A model generated the notes under the pieces. That model ran no database searches and was not told where the DNA came from. It worked only from the letters and a program-made list of their open reading frames with translations. Below, in pieces: positions 12,062 to 15,866 of a stretch of 15,866 bases of DNA. The position numbers were made by a program, and so were the translations under genes. The stretch covers positions 1 through 15,866 of the forward strand of contig JAJYTM010000010.1 of NCBI GenBank assembly GCA_021793035.1, in the 5' to 3' direction. The stretch comes from Microcaldota archaeon (GTDB lineage Archaea; Micrarchaeota; Micrarchaeia; Micrarchaeales; Micrarchaeaceae). Position 1 is the first letter of the stretch; the number at the start of each line of letters is the position of its first letter.

Positions 12062-13336
12062 TCATTGCAGGAATTGCGATATGCCCCTCTGCTTGGGCTT
12101 GGGCCTTGCAGGCTTTTCCCTGTTGAGCAAATCAATCTTACCATACGTGCCGTCGTATCCGGGCTCGAGGGTGACCTTATCGTCGCGCATGTTCTGTATT
12201 GCCTGCGCTATTTCGTCGCTTGATGCGGCCTTTATAGCTTCATAGTCCGCATGCATGAGAACATCAAATTCCGTGCCTAATGCACCGATGAGCTTCTCGC
12301 GCTGCGCAATCACGTCTTTCGAGTATGTGCTCTTGCCCATTACGTATCCTATCACTTCTATCAGCGGTATCAGATGCACATACGGGATTGCTGATTTTGG
12401 GACATAGCCGTCAGGCCTGTCGGCAAGGTCGTTAACCCTGTGAAGCACGCCTATGACGAGCTTCTTGCCGCAAACTGGGCATATCTGCGAGCTCTCCTTC
12501 TGCGGGTCTATTGAAAAATTGCAGTTCCTGTGGCCGTCGTAATGGTACTTGCCCTCTTCAGGGTAGAACTCTATCGTCCTCTTGAACGTGCTTTGGCTCT
12601 TCTCCTTTATCGCCTCTATTATACCTCTGTACGATAGCGTCTTGCTCTTAATATCGAACACGTTTGCCTCCCTGCCCATCTTGGGCAGAGAATGGAAATC
12701 GCTGTTGGATATCAGTGCATACCTGTCCAATGACGATATCCTCCAGTTCATCTTTGGATCTGACGATAAGCCTGTCTCTATCGCATATATCTCCTTGGCC
12801 CTCTCCTTATATGCATCCTTGAGGCTGTCAAAGCCGGACATGGAACCGAAAACACCGAACCATGGCGTCCATGCGTGCGCAGGGAATATGAAGGAATCTT
12901 GATCAGCGCTCTTGATTATGTCGACGAGCTCTGCAGCATTGACAGACAATGTAGGCCTGCCGTCAGCGCTTAGGTTTCCATATTTGCTCAGCATGTCATT
13001 CAATACCTTAACCCTGTCAAGGCGCGACATGAGAACGCAATGGTGTATCTTTTTGACCTTGTTGTCGTCCCCAGTATAGACGGTTGACAGCTCAGTGCCA
13101 AGTACGAACCTTACACCGGAGCTAGAGCCTTTCACCCTGTAAAGGCCCGTGCTCCCATCCTCCTCCAGATTATCCTCTATTTCCTTTATCCATAGGGGAT
13201 GCGTGAAATCTGCGGCGCTTAGCAGCGTTATCCCCTTTTCCTGCGCTGTTGCCTCCATGCCTTTTATGGTGATGTTGCTGCTGCACGCCATCGCATATCT
13301 CGAGTGCACATGCAAATCTGCTATTATTTCCATCAT
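12062..13336 (-). CDS. endoQ: Endonuclease Q-like PHP-domain nuclease (EndoQ)
   Basis: This 424-aa protein matches archaeal EndoQ (PHP plus zinc finger), which in Thermococcales nicks DNA 5' to deaminated bases (U, hypoxanthine, xanthine) and abasic sites. PHP metal ligands are visible: ADLHVHSR (6-13), PAHAW (152-156), an IET glutamate (187) and NSDFHS (211-216). A zinc site follows: HRNC (269-272) and CPVC (286-289), then GVLHRVNDLADRP. The last residues QRGISQFL (416-423) fit the PCNA-interacting box Q-x-x-I-x-x-F-L. The ATG at 13336 overlaps the stop of the upstream Nth gene by four bases (ATGA), so they are co-translated. The frame is open a further 72 residues upstream, but that stretch only re-reads the nth gene in another phase. 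Confidence 0.92.
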   Translation of the reverse strand: MMEIIADLHVHSRYAMACSSNITIKGMEATAQEKGITLLSAADFTHPLWIKEIEDNLEEDGSTGLYRVKGSSSGVRFVLGTELSTVYTGDDNKVKKIHHCVLMSRLDRVKVLNDMLSKYGNLSADGRPTLSVNAAELVDIIKSADQDSFIFPAHAWTPWFGVFGSMSGFDSLKDAYKERAKEIYAIETGLSSDPKMNWRISSLDRYALISNSDFHSLPKMGREANVFDIKSKTLSYRGIIEAIKEKSQSTFKRTIEFYPEEGKYHYDGHRNCNFSIDPQKESSQICPVCGKKLVIGVLHRVNDLADRPDGYVPKSAIPYVHLIPLIEVIGYVMGKSTYSKDVIAQREKLIGALGTEFDVLMHADYEAIKAASSDEIAQAIQNMRDDKVTLEPGYDGTYGKIDLLNREKPARPKPKQRGISQFLQ

Positions 13337-13980
13337 ATCGCTTTCTTCACTCCGTTCCTCGGGCACATATCCTTGACTGGGCACTTGCTGCACTCTGGTA
13401 TAGCCTTGCAGAGCGCCTTGCCATGCCTTTTCAGCACATATGCTATATCGTGCCAGTACTTCCTGTCTATTTTCTCCATTAAGTCTTTCTCTATCTTGTC
13501 CGGGTTCTTCTCCATGCTGAGGCCCAGCCTTGGCGAGAGCTTTATTACCCATGTATCTACTGGTATGCCTTCGACTATGCCATAGGCGTTTATCAGTATT
13601 GTGTTGGCAGTCTTGCGCCCTATCCCGGGCAACGATATGAGCTCGTCCATTGTCCTGGGCACTTTGCCACCGTACTTGCCATCGATAGTCTTTGCGGCGT
13701 TGATTATGTTCTTAGCCTTGTTGCCAGCAAATGACACAGGCTTTATGTACTTCAGCAGCTCCGCCTCTGATGCGCTGGCATAGTCCTTCGCACTCTTGAA
13801 CTTGCCGAATAATCCAGGGGTTATTTTATTGACAAGCTCATCGTGGGTCTGCGCAGAGAGTATTGCAGCCACCAGCAGGTCTAGAGGCGTCTTGAAATCG
13901 AGATAGTACTTCGTATTAGGGTAGCTCTCCTCGAGCTTCTTTACCATTGCTCCGGCTTCCTCCTTAGTGAGCAGTCGCAT
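13333..13980 (-). CDS. nth: Endonuclease III-like DNA glycosylase/AP lyase, paralogue 1
   Basis: This 215-aa member of the HhH-GPD superfamily excises damaged bases. It has LSAQTHDELVN (41-51), the helix-hairpin-helix LPGIGRKTAN (117-126) with the lyase lysine K123, the catalytic Asp142 in VDTWV, and four C-terminal cysteines (191, 197, 200, 206) for a [4Fe-4S] cluster. Two departures from standard Nth are visible: the cluster loop is C-x5-C-x2-C-x5-C rather than C-x6-C-x2-C-x5-C, and the residue after DT is Trp instead of His. Its substrate may therefore differ from the second Nth. GGAGG at 13986-13990 is five bases before ATG 13980, which is preferred over ATG 13992. It overlaps EndoQ downstream and diverges from paralogue 2. 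Confidence 0.92.
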   Translation of the reverse strand: MRLLTKEEAGAMVKKLEESYPNTKYYLDFKTPLDLLVAAILSAQTHDELVNKITPGLFGKFKSAKDYASASEAELLKYIKPVSFAGNKAKNIINAAKTIDGKYGGKVPRTMDELISLPGIGRKTANTILINAYGIVEGIPVDTWVIKLSPRLGLSMEKNPDKIEKDLMEKIDRKYWHDIAYVLKRHGKALCKAIPECSKCPVKDMCPRNGVKKAI

Positions 13981-14071
13981 CTTGCCCTCCATATTACCAA
14001 TTACACATCCAAATCAAGGTATTTATCTTTATAATTCGAATATAATACCGCAATTATACAAGGTATTTTCC
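13981..14071. promoter_or_regulatory. Divergent promoter region between the two nth genes
   Basis: TATA candidates are present for both strands. Read leftward, TATAAAGATAAA (about 14033-14022) puts a start near 14003, a leader of about 23 bases to ATG 13980. Read rightward, GAATATAATA (14038-14047) puts a start near 14070, next to ATG 14072, so paralogue 2 may be leaderless. An ATTCGAAT palindrome lies between the two boxes. Confidence 0.45.
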
Positions 14072-14725
14072 ATGCAGAGAACGGATAAGAGGGCATTCAT
14101 CAGAGAAGTGGAGAGGCGCCTGAAACAGAGGTACAGGAAGGAGATGAAGACATCGCTCGAATTCACAAACCCCTTCGAGCTGCTCGTATCTACGATACTG
14201 TCGGCGCAGACGACAGACAGGCAGGTAAACATAGTCACCAAAGGGCTCTTCCGCGAGTACGGGACTGCAGAATCGATGGCCCATGCGAATGCAACAAGGG
14301 TGCGCAGCTATATAAAGAGCATCGGGCTTTACCGCAGCAAGGCCAAGAATATAGTGGCAGCGGCCAAGTATTTAGTAGGGCATTATGATGGAAAGGTGCC
14401 GAGAAGCATCGAAGAGCTGATAAAGATACCCGGAGTTGGTAGGAAGACGGCCAACGTGGTGCTATCCAATGCGTACGGCATAAACGAGGGAATAGCGATA
14501 GACACGCACTGCATAACTGTATCTAACAGGCTTGGGCTGGCAAGGTCTAAGGATCCGAAGAGGATAGAGGAGGGCCTTATGAAATATGTCGATGCAAAGG
14601 AATGGAACAACATATCGCACCTATTCATAGCGCTTGGCAGGGACGTGTGCACAGCCAGGGCTAAGCATTGCGAGAGATGCGTACTTAATGATATATGCCC
14701 TTCCTCGACAGTGGTGAAAAAATGA
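14072..14725 (+). CDS. nth: Endonuclease III (Nth), paralogue 2
   Basis: This 217-aa protein has all hallmarks of canonical endonuclease III, which removes oxidised pyrimidines and cleaves the abasic site: LSAQTTDRQVN (43-53), the helix-hairpin-helix IPGVGRKTAN (119-128) with lyase lysine K125, AIDTHC with catalytic Asp144, and the iron-sulfur cysteines 193, 200, 203 and 209 in the standard C-x6-C-x2-C-x5-C spacing. The frame stays open upstream to 13967, but that would read through the divergent promoter and into paralogue 1, so ATG 14072 is chosen. The stop overlaps the Dph6 start as ATGA. This is probably the housekeeping Nth, with paralogue 1 the divergent one (inference). Confidence 0.94.
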   Translation: MQRTDKRAFIREVERRLKQRYRKEMKTSLEFTNPFELLVSTILSAQTTDRQVNIVTKGLFREYGTAESMAHANATRVRSYIKSIGLYRSKAKNIVAAAKYLVGHYDGKVPRSIEELIKIPGVGRKTANVVLSNAYGINEGIAIDTHCITVSNRLGLARSKDPKRIEEGLMKYVDAKEWNNISHLFIALGRDVCTARAKHCERCVLNDICPSSTVVKK

Positions 14726-15387
14726 TAGCATGCTTATTTAGCGGCGGAAAGGACTCAACATTGGCACTGCACAAGGTCGTAGAGAGCGGAAGAAAGGTAG
14801 ATTTGCTCATATCCATGATATCTAAGAACGATTACAGCTACATGTTCCACAAACCCAACGTCATGCTCACGGAGATGCAGGCGCAGGCAATGGGGATAAG
14901 GCACGAGTTCTTCAAGACAGAGGGGGAGAAGGAGGCAGAACTTGCCGATTTGGAGGCTGCGATAGTGGGGTCGAAGGCAACAGCCGTGATAACGGGCGCA
15001 ACGGCAAGCGAATACCAGAAGAAGCGCATAGAGGGCATATGCGTGGAGCACGGGATTGAGCACATTGCTCCGCTATGGCATATTGATCCGCTGGAAGAGC
15101 TTACTGAGGTATCTGAAAGGTTCAATGCGATAGTGACTAGAGTGGCTGCGGAAGGCCTTGACGATACATTCCTAGGAAAGAGGATAGACAGGGGCATGAT
15201 AAGGCACCTCCAGGCCTTGCGTGACAAGTATGGCATAAACATGACATTTGAAGGGGGCGAGGCGGAATCGTTTGTGCTGGATGCACCTCTTTTCAAGAAG
15301 AAGATAGAAATTGGGAAGGCACATATAGAGCAAGGCACAGGGGAGGGCACGTACATGATAGACGATGCCAAGCTGGTCGACAAGTAG
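14722..15387 (+). CDS. dph6: Diphthine--ammonia ligase (Dph6), ATP-pyrophosphatase family
   Basis: This 221-aa protein matches the archaeal/eukaryotic Dph6 family, which performs the last step of diphthamide formation on translation factor EF-2 (ATP-dependent amidation of diphthine). The N-terminal ATP-binding PP-loop is LFSGGKDSTLALH (5-17). TGATASEYQKKRIEGICVEHG (91-111), LWHIDPLEEL, and the C-terminal EGGEAESFVLDAPLF (177-191) are typical of the family. ATG 14722 overlaps the stop of Nth paralogue 2 by four bases; starting earlier would only re-read the nth end. The pairing with a glycosylase gene has no obvious functional logic. The EF-2 gene is not in this window. Confidence 0.9.
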   Translation: MIACLFSGGKDSTLALHKVVESGRKVDLLISMISKNDYSYMFHKPNVMLTEMQAQAMGIRHEFFKTEGEKEAELADLEAAIVGSKATAVITGATASEYQKKRIEGICVEHGIEHIAPLWHIDPLEELTEVSERFNAIVTRVAAEGLDDTFLGKRIDRGMIRHLQALRDKYGINMTFEGGEAESFVLDAPLFKKKIEIGKAHIEQGTGEGTYMIDDAKLVDK

Positions 15388-15395
15388 GCAGCAAA

Positions 15396-15406
15396 ACGTA
15401 TAAACC
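15396..15406 (+). promoter_or_regulatory. TATA box for the aminotransferase gene
   Basis: ACGTATAAACC lies just after the Dph6 stop. A transcript would start about 26 bases on, near 15425-15430, a short distance before the GGAGTGAT ribosome-binding site (15441-15448) and the ATG at 15452. Confidence 0.45.
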
Positions 15407-15451
15407 CGCATTGACAAGAAGTATATGTTAAATGGGATGAGGAGTGATAAT

Positions 15452-15866
15452 ATGGGAAAACTGTCTGAACGCAGCGCTTACGCGATAAACCCTATACTTG
15501 AAGAGGACGAGCTTGCTACACAGCTGTACAAGAGCGGAAAGAAGGTCATAAAGCTGAACCGCGGCGACCCCCCGGTGTACTTCCCTACGCCCAAGTACAT
15601 TATAGACGCTTATGTTAAGGCTCTCCGAGGCGGCAAGACGTATTATTCAGACGCGACAGGGATAGACGAGCTCAAGGAAGCGGTGCAGGGCAGGTACAGC
15701 AGGATGTACGGCCTGCACATAGATTCCGAAGGTATAATTGCCACGGCAGGCATATCTGAGGCGCTGCATTTCCTAAACGATGTGATGGTAAACCCTGGCG
15801 AGAGGGCGATAATATTCAAGCCGTATTATACTGCGTATATACCTAGGCTGAAGCTTGCCGGGGGGG
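15452..15866 (+). CDS. Class I/II PLP-dependent aminotransferase, N-terminal part
   Basis: The frame runs open to the last base, so only the first ~138 residues are seen. The N-terminus SERSAYAINPILEEDELATQL and KKVIKLNRGDPP, then TYYSDATGIDELKEAV, ATAGISEALHFLNDVMVNPGE and FKPYYTAYIPR, are characteristic of the fold-type I aminotransferases related to archaeal alanine/aspartate aminotransferases; the G-D-P and Y-x-D-x-x-G elements belong to the substrate-binding N-terminal region. The PLP lysine would lie beyond the window. ATG 15452 follows a strong GGAGTGAT site by three bases; in-frame ATGs at 15425 and 15437 are alternatives. Substrate specificity cannot be read from this part. Confidence 0.88.
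   Translation, partial: MGKLSERSAYAINPILEEDELATQLYKSGKKVIKLNRGDPPVYFPTPKYIIDAYVKALRGGKTYYSDATGIDELKEAVQGRYSRMYGLHIDSEGIIATAGISEALHFLNDVMVNPGERAIIFKPYYTAYIPRLKLAGG

Noticed and set aside
13337..13552. A 72-residue N-terminal extension of EndoQ in the same open frame
   Set aside because: It only re-reads the 3' part of the nth gene in another phase. EndoQ family length and the PHP motif ADLHVHS right after ATG 13336 show the true start, which overlaps the nth stop as ATGA.
13967..14071. N-terminal extension of Nth paralogue 2 back to 13967
   Set aside because: It would cross the divergent promoter region and enter paralogue 1. The residues show no conservation, and ATG 14072 gives normal family length.
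1..15866. CRISPR arrays, insertion sequences, transposase genes, rRNA genes
   Set aside because: I looked for spaced direct repeats, terminal inverted repeats with a transposase frame, and rRNA-like stretches, and saw none.
15856..15866. G-run at the window end as a possible sequencing or contig-edge artefact
   Set aside because: It is read in frame as Ala-Gly-Gly in the aminotransferase, which fits the family at that point; nothing more can be said from the window.

Overview
The window reads as euryarchaeal-type or DPANN-type archaeal chromosome. The evidence is an archaeal-order ribosomal protein run that includes eS4, eL32, eL19 and the RNase P subunit Rnp1, together with archaeal TATA boxes, a KaiC-like ATPase, EndoQ, Dph6, and a class III (pilin/archaellin-type) signal peptide on a LamG surface protein. 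The small, split ribosomal cluster and the QSAMEYLMTYGWAILII-type leader suggest a small-genome DPANN lineage, perhaps Micrarchaeota. That phylum-level guess is inference and was not tested.

Layout. (1) 1-357: the start of a membrane protein reading leftward off the window, diverging from a tRNA-Gly(UCC). (2) 398-3733, minus strand: a three-gene transcription unit with a KaiC-like RecA-fold ATPase, a membrane-anchored Cys-rich and sequon-rich repeat protein, and a DHH/DHHA1 phosphoesterase. (3) 3845-9806, plus strand: rnp1-S17-L14-L24-S4e-L5-S14-S8-L6-L32e-L19e-L18-S5, tightly packed with overlaps or very short gaps. S14 (6641-6799) is a 52-aa gene that is easily missed. The run lacks the usual upstream partners (L29, SUI1) and stops before L30, L15 and SecY. 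(4) 9883-10815, minus: a LamG surface protein with a pilin-like N-terminus, convergent with S5 across a hairpin terminator. (5) 10949-12031: divergent peroxiredoxin and Lrp/AsnC regulator sharing a 69-bp AT-rich promoter region. (6) 12062-15387: a repair island. EndoQ and an endonuclease III (minus strand, 4-base overlap) diverge from a second endonuclease III and Dph6 (plus strand, 4-base overlap). (7) 15452-15866: the start of a class I aminotransferase cut by the window end.

How the genes work together. The ribosomal block appears translationally coupled. Many starts lie 3-4 bases after a TGAT core that matches the archaeal Shine-Dalgarno complement, and in three junctions that TGAT contains the stop codon of the preceding gene. 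Two or three starts in this block appear to be TTG. EndoQ carries a C-terminal PCNA-interaction box and is coupled to an Nth paralogue with an altered iron-sulfur loop, which points to replication-linked repair of deaminated or oxidised bases. The KaiC/Cys-repeat/DHH unit is the least understood part. The proteins can be described individually, but I know of no characterised system with this composition.
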